DNA from: Candidatus Firestoneibacteriota bacterium
Lineage (GTDB): Bacteria > Oederibacteriota > JAAXVQ01 > JAUVAV01
Assembly: GCA_030635415.1 (NCBI GenBank)
Contig: DAOVYW010000017.1
Location: 1-18,788 of the forward strand
DNA: 18,788 nucleotides
Direction: 5' to 3'
Shown: positions 6,874-13,181 of the stretch, one piece after another
Numbering within the stretch: the stretch's first letter is position 1
How the letters are laid out: every line of letters starts with the position of its first letter
Notes under the pieces: generated by a model
The model's input: only the letters and a program-made list of their open reading frames with translations
Database searches by the model: none
What the model was told of the DNA's origin: nothing
Program-made: the position numbers and the translations under genes

Positions 6874-7871
6874 TTATTCCCTAACGGCTGCCCGGAAACA
6901 GGCCCTAATCGGGAAGTAAAACGGCCGCAGTTACATCGCTCCCCGCTGATAAATGAATAATCTCCGGTCCGGTAGCGAATAATCGGCATACCAGTTATTC
7001 CAAATGGAGTCACGCATATCTCGCCTACTTCGCCCTCCGGAACTACACGGCCACGGCCATCCACAATTTCCAAATGCATCAATTCCGGATGCAAATGCCC
7101 GCCGCATCCCGCCTCGCATTCGCAGAGCGTACTGGAAAGATCGGTAGTGCTGTAAGTCGAAAACACCCCGGCATCCCACGTACGGGCCAGCAGAGCCCCC
7201 AGTGGATTCAACGTAAAATCAGCCTGCCGGACCGGTTCTCCCACGCAGACAAGCTTCTTTACCGTGGTACGGCGGAGGTTAATATTTTCCTTTTCAGCCT
7301 GCGTTATAACACTCTTTAAAAAACCCGGAGCAGCCACCAACACCGATACTTCGGTCCGGTCCAATATCCGGAGAAACATATCCGGCGATATTTGTCCCAA
7401 GCGTAGAACCGCGGCTCCTATCCGACGCAGACCGAGATAATAAGCCATCCCCGGCATAGAGCAATTATCCATAGTCACAACCAGAGCCACTATATCCTTT
7501 TCCTGTACTTCGGCAGTAAGAAAAACCAACTGCTCGTTATAGGCCAGACGCGACATATCTTGAGCCGTGGTTTTAATCACCAGCGGCGCGCCCCTGTCCC
7601 CGGAAGTCATAAAAACATCGGCAACTTCTTCCGGGCGCACGGAAAGAAAACGATCCCCTTCACGGACCAGATCATTTCCGGAAGTAGTGGGGAAGTAATG
7701 CAAATCCTGGAGCGTTTTAATATCCGCCGGCAACAATCCTTCCCGGTCCATTAAATCCCGGTAAAAGGGGGAGCGTTCATATACATGATGGAGAGTTTTG
7801 CGAAGTTGGCGGGCTTGAATTATAGATATTTCTTCCGGCGTAAACATCTCTGATCTGGTTGTTTTATTCAT
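6870..7871 (-). CDS. PaaK-like AMP-forming acyl-CoA ligase homologue without the C-terminal lid domain
   Basis: This 333-residue protein is related to phenylacetate-CoA ligases. The early helix HHVYERSPFYRDLM (28-41) and LQDLHYFPTTSGNDL (55-68) match the PaaK N-terminal pattern. The phosphate loop is altered: TSGDRGAP (89-96) instead of TSGTTGKP. YSTTD (240-244) stands where YGxTE is usual. CECEAGCGGHLHPEL, EGEVGEICVT and RYRTGD (299-304) follow. The chain ends just after CNCGR (313-317), so the C-terminal subdomain of about 100 residues, which closes the active site in PaaK, is missing. The stop lies in the ATGA overlap with the next gene, so this is the real end. The frame is open back to 7997, but the promoter at 7942-7970 lies inside that extension. 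ATG at 7871, with AAGGCGGA upstream, is therefore chosen. The substrate cannot be read from the sequence, and activity is uncertain. Confidence 0.75.
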   Translation of the reverse strand: MNKTTRSEMFTPEEISIIQARQLRKTLHHVYERSPFYRDLMDREGLLPADIKTLQDLHYFPTTSGNDLVREGDRFLSVRPEEVADVFMTSGDRGAPLVIKTTAQDMSRLAYNEQLVFLTAEVQEKDIVALVVTMDNCSMPGMAYYLGLRRIGAAVLRLGQISPDMFLRILDRTEVSVLVAAPGFLKSVITQAEKENINLRRTTVKKLVCVGEPVRQADFTLNPLGALLARTWDAGVFSTYSTTDLSSTLCECEAGCGGHLHPELMHLEIVDGRGRVVPEGEVGEICVTPFGITGMPIIRYRTGDYSFISGERCNCGRFTSRLGPVSGQPLGNK

Positions 7872-7941
7872 ATTTTCCGCCTTTTCTTTTACAACGCCCG
7901 GTTTAAGAGTTGAAGCGATTATCTTTTGATTACAGTGGATT

Positions 7942-7970
7942 ATTTTAGGTTTATAAAAAGATAATGTCAA
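7942..7970 (-). promoter_or_regulatory. Sigma-70-type promoter of the ligase-C45-mnmA-uvrA operon
   Basis: On the minus strand, TTGACA (7970-7965) is an exact -35 consensus. It is followed after 17 nt by TAAAAT (7947-7942). Transcription would start near 7935, giving a leader of about 64 nt before the ATG at 7871. This is the best promoter upstream of the four-gene operon, and it excludes the upstream in-frame start at 7997. Confidence 0.8.
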
Positions 7971-7984
7971 TAGAGATAATATAC

Positions 7985-8016
7985 TTGTGAAACACAATAC
8001 TAGGAGTTTGAGTATT
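7985..8016. repeat. Two small dyads just upstream of the operon promoter
   Basis: TTGTGAAACACAA (7985-7997) is a perfect 5 bp dyad with a 3 bp centre. It is followed by AATACT (7996-8001) and AGTATT (8011-8016), a 6 bp inverted repeat with a 9 nt gap. They begin about 15 bp upstream of the -35 box, a usual place for an activator site. They are short and could be chance in AT-rich DNA. Confidence 0.3.
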
Positions 8017-8040
8017 TAGTCGGGTTATTTGTTCTTTTGC

Positions 8041-8279
8041 CGTCATACCGGCGGAAGAGACTGTGTCATAATGCCTGTTTTAGAGATTGCTTTGTCGCTT
8101 ACGCTCCTCGCAATGACAGAAAATCCTTTAAAAACAGTCATTGCGAGCGACCGAAGGGAGCGCGGCCATCACGTTTTTCGAATTGTGACAGACCAAATGC
8201 TCAAACTCCAGAGCAATTGAGAATCGAGCAATAGAAAAACTCAATTGCGGTAGCAAGAAGCCATGCCGGAATGACAGGC
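8041..8279. repeat. Composite palindromic element of the GTCATTGCGAG interspersed-repeat type
   Basis: This non-coding block is built from nested inverted repeats. The outer arms are GTCATACCGG (8042-8051) and CCGGAATGAC (8266-8275), matching at 9 of 10 positions. An inner perfect pair is CTCGCAATGAC (8107-8117) and GTCATTGCGAG (8137-8147), 19 nt apart. Beyond it the arms stay loosely related (ATTGCTTTGTCGC on one side, GCGACCGAAGGGAGCGCGG on the other). A third perfect pair is GCAATTGAG (8213-8221) and CTCAATTGC (8240-8248). 'GTCATTGCGAGCGAAGCGAAGCAATC' relatives, here recognised only in short pieces, are widespread non-autonomous repeats in bacterial intergenic DNA. No protein-coding frame here looks real. 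The element lies between the pilin gene and the ligase operon promoter and may act as a transcript end. The rest of 7872-8348 holds only the promoter and dyads listed separately. Confidence 0.72.
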
Positions 8280-8348
8280 ACTTGGAAATTTGACGATTGG
8301 CTCCTTGTTGGTTACTCCACCTTTGCAAATTCCCTAAAAAAACCGCCT

Positions 8349-8852
8349 TTATTGATATCCATAGGTAGTGTAAGAAACTCCGTTGGTGTCGAAATAAGAA
8401 CTATTAACCCATATCCGGCCGGTATTGGACTGCCCGGGTCCGTCGTATCTCCAACCCGTCCCATAGCTCTCCTGATTTCCCAGACTGGGTTCATCCTTAA
8501 ATGAGTTATAAGTAACTTTGTTTCCGGCCGGACTTCGCGCCGGATCAGCTGGATGCGTAACCACTACCTTGGGCATAACCGAGAGATAATTCCCAAAGCC
8601 ATATTCCGGAGTCTTGTCATTAACATCTAAAGTAGTCGGCCAAATCCCTTCATGCTCGCCATAGTAAATTGAAATCGCGGTTTTAATGGCTCTGATATTA
8701 GCCTGGGTGGCCGCTTCCCGGGTTTTTTCCCTAATCTGTTGTAACTTGGGATAAGTCAGGGCCGCTACAATACATAGAATCGCTACGAAAATAACCCATT
8801 CAATAAAGGTGAATCCAGCCTGGTTATGGATTATGCTTTTTCTCATCCTCAT
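8349..8852 (-). CDS. Type IV pilin / type II secretion pseudopilin
   Basis: This is a 167-residue prepilin. The leader MRMRKSIIHNQAG is followed by FTFIEWVIFVAILCIVAALTY, with the prepilin peptidase site G|F after residue 13 and Glu at mature position 5. A single N-terminal hydrophobic helix continues into an amphipathic one (KLQQIREKTREAATQANIRAIKTAISIYYGEHEGIWP). This resembles the GspG/PilE-like 'aaq--i--l--ai--Y---~G-yP' pattern. The globular end is rich in Gly, Asn, Ser and Tyr (GTGWRYDGPGQ, GRIWVNSSYFDTNGV) and has only one Cys, inside the helix, so there is no disulfide loop. The start could be ATG at 8852 or, with better spacing to GGGGG, ATG at 8846. The gene begins 9 bp after the pilT stop and shares its promoter. 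It could be a minor pilin or a surface pseudopilin; the major-subunit role is not shown. Confidence 0.88.
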   Translation of the reverse strand: MRMRKSIIHNQAGFTFIEWVIFVAILCIVAALTYPKLQQIREKTREAATQANIRAIKTAISIYYGEHEGIWPTTLDVNDKTPEYGFGNYLSVMPKVVVTHPADPARSPAGNKVTYNSFKDEPSLGNQESYGTGWRYDGPGQSNTGRIWVNSSYFDTNGVSYTTYGYQ

Positions 8853-8861
8853 CGCCCCCTG

Positions 8862-9926
8862 CTACGTCGTTCCTTTGACCAGCTTCTGGAGATCCCGCGG
8901 GTCAGTCGTACGTGAGAATATTTCATTATAGGTTACCAGCTGCTTCTGGTGTAGCTCAAAGAGCGCCTGGTTCATGGTTTGCATACCGTATTCACTCCCG
9001 GTTTGCATAAGAGTGTAAATCTGATCTTCTTTTCCCTCCCGAATAAGACTTCTAACCGCTGAAGTTGGAATCAAAACTTCACAGGCCAGAGTTCTTCCCG
9101 CGGAATACCCTCGCGGCAGTAATTGTTGGGTTAAAATAGCCTGTAAAGATATGGAAAGCTGCATGCGGACGCGGAATTGCTGATGGGGCGGAAAAAGATC
9201 TATCATACGGTAAATGGCCTGAATGGAGTCAGTGGTGTTAAGGGAGCCAAACACCAGATGCCCGGTCTCGGCTATGGTCAAAGCCGCGCGCATAGTTTCT
9301 AAATCCTCCAATTCGTTGATTACTATAACGTCCAGATGACCGCGCAGGATATTTTTAAGCGCCGCGGCATAACTCTTGGCATCAGTCCCGATTTCGCGCT
9401 GGTTCACAATCGATTGTTGATTAGTATGCAGGTATTCGCAGGGATTCTCCAGGATTATAATCTGGGCCTTCCGGTTGCGATTTATACAATCCACTATGGC
9501 AGTCAAGGTCGTGGATTTGCCAGACGCTGTGGGACCGGATACCAGAACCAGTCCCTTGGGAAGCTGCACGATATCCTTCAATAGCAGAGGCAGCCCTAGT
9601 TCCTCAAACCCGGGAATCTGATCAGGAATACTTCTCAAGCTGGCTCCCACCATGCCTTGCTGCTTAAAAACATTCATCCGGATCCGCCCGATCTTATTTA
9701 TCCCGAAAGAAATAATCAATTCTTTTTCACGTTTCAATGATTCCTTCTGGGTGTCGGTTAAAACGCCGTAAATCAAAGACTCGCAAGTTTGAGAAGTCAG
9801 CTTTTCCGCCTCGGTTATTACGATTTCTCCATCAATCCGCAGAACCGGAGGAGCATTTACTGTTAGATATAAATCCGATGCCTGCTTCTCAAACATCATT
9901 CCTACCAGCTCCCTGATCATAACCAT
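8862..9926 (-). CDS. pilT: PilT-family type IV pilus retraction ATPase, divergent
   Basis: PilT hexamers power pilus retraction at the cytoplasmic face of the inner membrane. The 354-residue length is normal. The N-terminal PAS-like domain (ASDLYLTVNAPPVLRIDG, 16-33) leads into Walker A GPTASGKSTT (131-140). The Asp box reads ENPCEY (160-165), the Walker B region reads HLDVIVINELEDLE (197-210), and AETGHLVFGSLNT (219-231) is the His box. The C-terminal AVRSLIRE (290-297) and MQTGSEYGMQTMNQAL match the PilT-specific AIRNLIRE region. Several usually fixed positions differ: EDPIE is ENPCE, GEMRD is NELED, and the second His of the His box (LHT) is Asn230. Walker A Lys137 and Walker B Glu205 remain. 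The ATG at 9926 has AGGAG 6 nt upstream. It is followed by the pilin gene. No pilB, pilC or pilM-Q genes are in the window. Confidence 0.9.
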   Translation of the reverse strand: MVMIRELVGMMFEKQASDLYLTVNAPPVLRIDGEIVITEAEKLTSQTCESLIYGVLTDTQKESLKREKELIISFGINKIGRIRMNVFKQQGMVGASLRSIPDQIPGFEELGLPLLLKDIVQLPKGLVLVSGPTASGKSTTLTAIVDCINRNRKAQIIILENPCEYLHTNQQSIVNQREIGTDAKSYAAALKNILRGHLDVIVINELEDLETMRAALTIAETGHLVFGSLNTTDSIQAIYRMIDLFPPHQQFRVRMQLSISLQAILTQQLLPRGYSAGRTLACEVLIPTSAVRSLIREGKEDQIYTLMQTGSEYGMQTMNQALFELHQKQLVTYNEIFSRTTDPRDLQKLVKGTT

Positions 9927-9940
9927 ATCATTCTCCTCTT

Positions 9941-9965
9941 AAAAAAAATGCGTAATATATTACGC
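9941..9965 (-). terminator. Hairpin plus T8 in the pilT leader, terminator or attenuator
   Basis: GCGTAATATATTACGC (9965-9950) is a perfect 16 bp palindrome. As RNA it gives a 6 bp stem with a TATA loop, followed on the minus strand by A and eight Ts (9948-9941). This has intrinsic-terminator geometry but lies only about 15 nt upstream of the pilT ATG, downstream of the promoter at 10077-10105. It would therefore act on the pilT transcript itself, as an attenuator or leaky terminator. The stem is AT-rich and weak. Confidence 0.5.
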
Positions 9966-9993
9966 CCTTCGTTTTCAAATGCGCGAATAATTT

Positions 9994-10082
9994 ATGCTGT
10001 TTTTTTCAATCCCTCAAAAGTTGCGCTTTACCACCCGAACGCAGGGCGCCCCTACAACTACCATAACAAACGGCTAATTATA
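9994..10082. repeat. Dispersed intergenic repeat, copy 1
   Basis: This copy is related to the copy at 17966-18068, in the same orientation. The longest shared block is TTTTTTCAATCCCTCAAAA. Further shared blocks in the same order are GCAGGG-CG, GCCCCTAC, ACCAT-CAA and C-GCTAA. Here the central palindrome is reduced to GGGCGCCC (10043-10050), whereas copy 2 has the longer form. One edge overlaps the -10 box of the pilT promoter, so most of the repeat would be transcribed in the pilT leader. Confidence 0.65.
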
Positions 10083-10105
10083 CCAAACCCACTCCTCTTT
10101 GGCAA
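10077..10105 (-). promoter_or_regulatory. Extended -10 sigma-70-type promoter of pilT-pilin
   Basis: On the minus strand, TTGCCA (10105-10100) is followed after 17 nt by TATAAT (10082-10077), a perfect -10. TG one base upstream of it makes it an extended -10. Transcription would start near 10070, giving a leader of about 140 nt. It sits just inside the gap after aroE, so the pilus genes are separable from the chaperone gene train. Confidence 0.82.
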
Positions 10106-10116
10106 ATCCATCTATT

Positions 10117-10995
10117 CTAAACATCCTTCAATCCTCCCGCTTTAATCAAGGCGCGGCGCATAATTTCGATAGGCGGTTTTTTCCCGGTCCAAATCCGGAA
10201 GGACTCTATTCCCTGGTTTAACAACATATACCACCCCGGAATAACTTGATTCCCTTGCTGTTGGGCCGTTTTAAGAAAAGCCGTTGGCTTGCGTCCGTAA
10301 ACCAAATCCATTACGCAAATTCCCCGCGGCATCCAGACTGGCGAAAGAGGCAAAGGATCATCTGGTTTGAGCCCTAGCGGCGTGGCATTTACCAACAATC
10401 CGGTCTCACGCAGATGTTCATGTAGTTCCGGCGTGGCCGGCTTTACTCCCCGGACATTCCGGTATCCCAGAGTACGCATATCCGTCATTAGCCGGTGCAA
10501 ACGACGAGCATCCGGATCAGCAACGGTTAAATGCGCCACTCCGGCTTTAAGCAGGGAAACTGCCACGGCCCGGCCGGCTCCGCCGCCTCCCAGCAGGACG
10601 GCATTTTTCTTCCGAGGTTTAAATCTCCCCTTCAAACTGGCTAAAAAACCCCAGCCGTCGGTATTATAACCTATCATCCGGTCATTTTTGAACACAATAG
10701 TATTAACCGCGCCAATGTCAACCGCCTCGGAAGCACATTCATCCACTAATGATATGACTTTTTCCTTATAGGGAATTGTTATGTTTACCCCCAGGGCACC
10801 CAGGTCCTGGAGTGTTGCCAGTAGACGCTTTATATGATGGGGCCGGACGCCAAGGGGAAGGTAAGCGGCATTGATACCCATGCCGGCAAAAGCCGCGTTA
10901 TGCATGGCCGGCGACAGGGTATGACTAACCGGCCAACCTATCAACCCGGCAATGCGGGTATTGCCCGTTATGTGAAATTCCGCTGAGAAAGACAT
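10117..10995 (-). CDS. aroE: Shikimate dehydrogenase
   Basis: AroE reduces 3-dehydroshikimate to shikimate in aromatic amino acid synthesis. In the 292-residue protein the substrate site is complete: SHTLSP (24-29), NITIPYKEKV with catalytic Lys77, NT at 98-99 and Asp113 in NTDGWGF. The dinucleotide loop is GGGGAG (136-141), and NATPLGL (203-209), DLVYG and a C-terminal WYMLLNQGIESFRIWTG block follow. In place of the NADP-binding NRTxxR motif after the second strand there is ADPDARR, which suggests NAD preference. The frame is open to a TTG at 11013 that overlaps the upstream stop, but ATG at 10995 has AAAGGAG 5 nt upstream and is chosen. It follows the pmbA-family gene by 14 bp and closes the gene train headed by the chaperones. 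Confidence 0.96.
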   Translation of the reverse strand: MSFSAEFHITGNTRIAGLIGWPVSHTLSPAMHNAAFAGMGINAAYLPLGVRPHHIKRLLATLQDLGALGVNITIPYKEKVISLVDECASEAVDIGAVNTIVFKNDRMIGYNTDGWGFLASLKGRFKPRKKNAVLLGGGGAGRAVAVSLLKAGVAHLTVADPDARRLHRLMTDMRTLGYRNVRGVKPATPELHEHLRETGLLVNATPLGLKPDDPLPLSPVWMPRGICVMDLVYGRKPTAFLKTAQQQGNQVIPGWYMLLNQGIESFRIWTGKKPPIEIMRRALIKAGGLKDV

Positions 10996-11009
10996 CTTGA
11001 CTCCTTTAC

Positions 11010-12359
11010 TCAAGTCCCTGCCACCATTACATCTCTAATCAGAAGCGTGGGAGCGGCAAAGCGTCCGTAGATTATAGGATCATTTCCCAATCCATCTATT
11101 TGGCGGAGCAGCGCTTCCATTCTGCCGGCTATGGTCACACCCCGTACCGGTCGTCCCAAAGTTCCGTCTTCTATCACCCAGCCGCTGGCTCCCAGGGAAA
11201 ATTCACCGGTCACGGCATCTAAAGTATGCAGTCCCATTACTTCTGCCAGGTAAAGCCCGCCTTCCGCCTGATTTTTCAGATCTTTAACCTCCTGCGTTCC
11301 CGGCAATAGCCAAAAATTTGTCGGGTGTACATCCGGCATAGTTTTAAACTCCAATCGCAGTCCATTACCTGTGGAGGAAATCCGGGCCCGCCGGGCGGTT
11401 TCAATATTATGCATTAAACCGGTTAGTTTTCCATCCTTAACTAGTTCGGTCCGCTGCATAGGCGATCCTTCATCATCAACCATGGCCGTCCCTAATCCAT
11501 CCTTCAGTGTCCCGTCATCGATTAAGTTAATACCAGACGCCGCGATCTGCGTTCCCTCCCGGCCATCCAGGAAAGAGCGGCTGCGTTGGACCGACTCTGC
11601 TGACCAGGCTTTCCAAGCCGCTTCCAGCAAGCTGGCTGATATGCCTGGCGGAACCAATAATGTCCTTCTGCCAGTGGGAAGAGACTCTGCTCCCAATAAA
11701 CCCGCTGCCTGGTAACCGGCCTGCATTCCCACCCCTTCAGGATCCAACCCCTCCCAGTTTCTCCAACTCCGGTATTCTTCTCCCATCTGGGTATCATGCC
11801 GGTTTTCCGCCAGCACTAAAGCTCCCAGAGAGAAGGCCGGCCGGCCCCAACTCAGTTCCAGCCCCAGGGAATTAACCAGGGCCATACGCCTGCTGCTCTC
11901 ATAATAAGCCGCCTGCCGAACCTGCTTGACGCGGACATCCGTATGCATGGCCGCAGTTGCTATTCGATGCGCCATGGCAATTTTCTCTTCTGCCGGCCGG
12001 CTTAGCAAATCATAGGCCGGAGGTTCCGAATTAATTTTTGGTCCCGGGAAAAATCCCCGGGCGGAATCGGGGGCAGAATGACGTAATATGTCCCGGGCTT
12101 CGGTCACGGCCATATCAACCGCTTCCGGCCGCGTATCAGCCCGGCAGGCAAATCCTACTCTTCCCGAATCGAGGATGCGAACCGCCAGCCCGAAAGCATG
12201 ATGGTTTTTTATATTTTCCAGCCGGCCATCGGCGATTTCATACGTCCGCGCCTCCTCCTCTAAAGTAAAAATCTCCAACTGTTCGGTTCCCCGAGGAGCC
12301 GCCCTCGCAAGTGCCTGCCGGGCAACGTCAGCATTCTCAGCACCCTTTTCTTTTTTCAC
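11010..12359 (-). CDS. pmbA: TldE/PmbA-family protein (TldD-TldE protease regulatory-type subunit)
   Basis: This 449-residue cytoplasmic protein belongs to the TldD/PmbA family. Known TldD-TldE heterodimers are metalloproteases that mature some peptides and act in toxin-antitoxin turnover. TldD carries the zinc-binding HExxxH and TldE does not. No HExxxH is visible here, so the TldE type fits. Supporting features are VRILDSGRVGFA (about 60-71), an alternating alpha/beta N-terminal domain, DDEGSPMQRTELVKDGKLTGLMHNIETA in pieces typical of the family, and GEFSLGASGWVIEDG with VRGVTIAG near the C-terminus. The start is GTG at 12359, directly after the rsmE TAA and 6 nt from GGGAGG. No tldD is in the window. 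The family assignment is strong; the substrate is unknown. Confidence 0.9.
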   Translation of the reverse strand: MKKEKGAENADVARQALARAAPRGTEQLEIFTLEEEARTYEIADGRLENIKNHHAFGLAVRILDSGRVGFACRADTRPEAVDMAVTEARDILRHSAPDSARGFFPGPKINSEPPAYDLLSRPAEEKIAMAHRIATAAMHTDVRVKQVRQAAYYESSRRMALVNSLGLELSWGRPAFSLGALVLAENRHDTQMGEEYRSWRNWEGLDPEGVGMQAGYQAAGLLGAESLPTGRRTLLVPPGISASLLEAAWKAWSAESVQRSRSFLDGREGTQIAASGINLIDDGTLKDGLGTAMVDDEGSPMQRTELVKDGKLTGLMHNIETARRARISSTGNGLRLEFKTMPDVHPTNFWLLPGTQEVKDLKNQAEGGLYLAEVMGLHTLDAVTGEFSLGASGWVIEDGTLGRPVRGVTIAGRMEALLRQIDGLGNDPIIYGRFAAPTLLIRDVMVAGT

Positions 12360-13118
12360 TTAAAACCTCCCTATGCCCCCTATATCTCCCCACTGGAACA
12401 AAGCCAGTGTCACGGCCGCTATCCCAGCGGTCTCTGAACGCAGAATACGCGGGCCCATACTAATGGATTTTATTCCGGCATTCTTCGCCGCCGCCTCCTC
12501 TGGCAAAGTAAATCCCCCTTCCGGCCCGACCAACAGTGATACCTCATGGGGAGACTGAACACCGGACAGCTTGTTCTTCCAGGAATCCCGGGCTTGAGCA
12601 CCGGCATTTAAAATAATCGCCAGTTCAGCCTTACGCGCTTCTGAAACACACTGGGAAAAAGTGCATATATCAGCAATATCCGGCAAACGTGTCCGTTCAC
12701 ATTGTCGGACAGCCTGTCGTGCTATCTCCCGCCAGCGCTGGATCCGATGATCACGGACGGGGTTGGGTTTGACCTGGGACCGGGAACAAACCACGGGCAC
12801 CAAGCGGACCGCCCCTAATTCCGTAATTTTTTGGATAATCAACTCCAGTTTTGCGCCGCGGGTCAGGCCCTGGTAAAGTGTAACTTGTAAAGCCGGTTCC
12901 GGATCCCGGTTAATCTCTTTCTCTAATTCAAGTTCAACCCGGTCCGTACCCAGCCGCAACAGGCGGGCATGATACTCCCGTCCCTTTCCGTCGGAAATTC
13001 GGATATGCTCTCCGGCTTTTAAGCGTAAAACCCGGCAATGCCGCAGGTCTGCCCCGGTTAAAACCACCGGACTAGCGAGTAAATATTCCGGCGCGAGAAT
13101 AAAACGCGGAGTTTTCAT
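12360..13118 (-). CDS. rsmE: 16S rRNA (uracil(1498)-N3)-methyltransferase
   Basis: RsmE is a SPOUT methyltransferase that makes m3U1498 in helix 44 of 16S rRNA. The 252-residue protein begins with the PUA-like part (MKTPRFIL, DLRHCRVLRLKAGEHIRISDG in short pieces). The knotted catalytic domain follows, with KLELIIQKITELGA (about 95-108), LLVGPEGGFT and RSETAGIAA, the last two forming the AdoMet-binding knot. The ATG at 13118 fits the family N-terminus (M-x-RF) but has no clear Shine-Dalgarno. The preceding gap of 63 bp contains a 10 bp palindrome ATTCCGGAAT (13131-13140). rsmE close to dnaJ is a familiar arrangement, but the usual prmA between them is replaced here by a beta-propeller gene. 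Confidence 0.96.
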   Translation of the reverse strand: MKTPRFILAPEYLLASPVVLTGADLRHCRVLRLKAGEHIRISDGKGREYHARLLRLGTDRVELELEKEINRDPEPALQVTLYQGLTRGAKLELIIQKITELGAVRLVPVVCSRSQVKPNPVRDHRIQRWREIARQAVRQCERTRLPDIADICTFSQCVSEARKAELAIILNAGAQARDSWKNKLSGVQSPHEVSLLVGPEGGFTLPEEAAAKNAGIKSISMGPRILRSETAGIAAVTLALFQWGDIGGIGRF

Positions 13119-13181
13119 AGGACAAAATGAATTCCGGAATCATATTTCCGGGGGACTAAGCTTATGGGGGGCATTTCTATT

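Noticed and set aside
7872..7997. N-terminal extension of the ligase gene from a start at 7997
   Set aside because: The extension contains the TTGACA/TAAAAT promoter, is AT-rich and does not resemble the PaaK N-terminus. ATG at 7871 fits better.
8029..8328. Short open frames on both strands in the palindromic block
   Set aside because: Their sequence is dictated by the inverted repeats. They have no plausible ribosome sites and no protein-like composition.
10996..11013. TTG start for aroE overlapping the pmbA-family stop
   Set aside because: The ATG at 10995 has AAAGGAG at ideal spacing, and that site lies inside the proposed extension.
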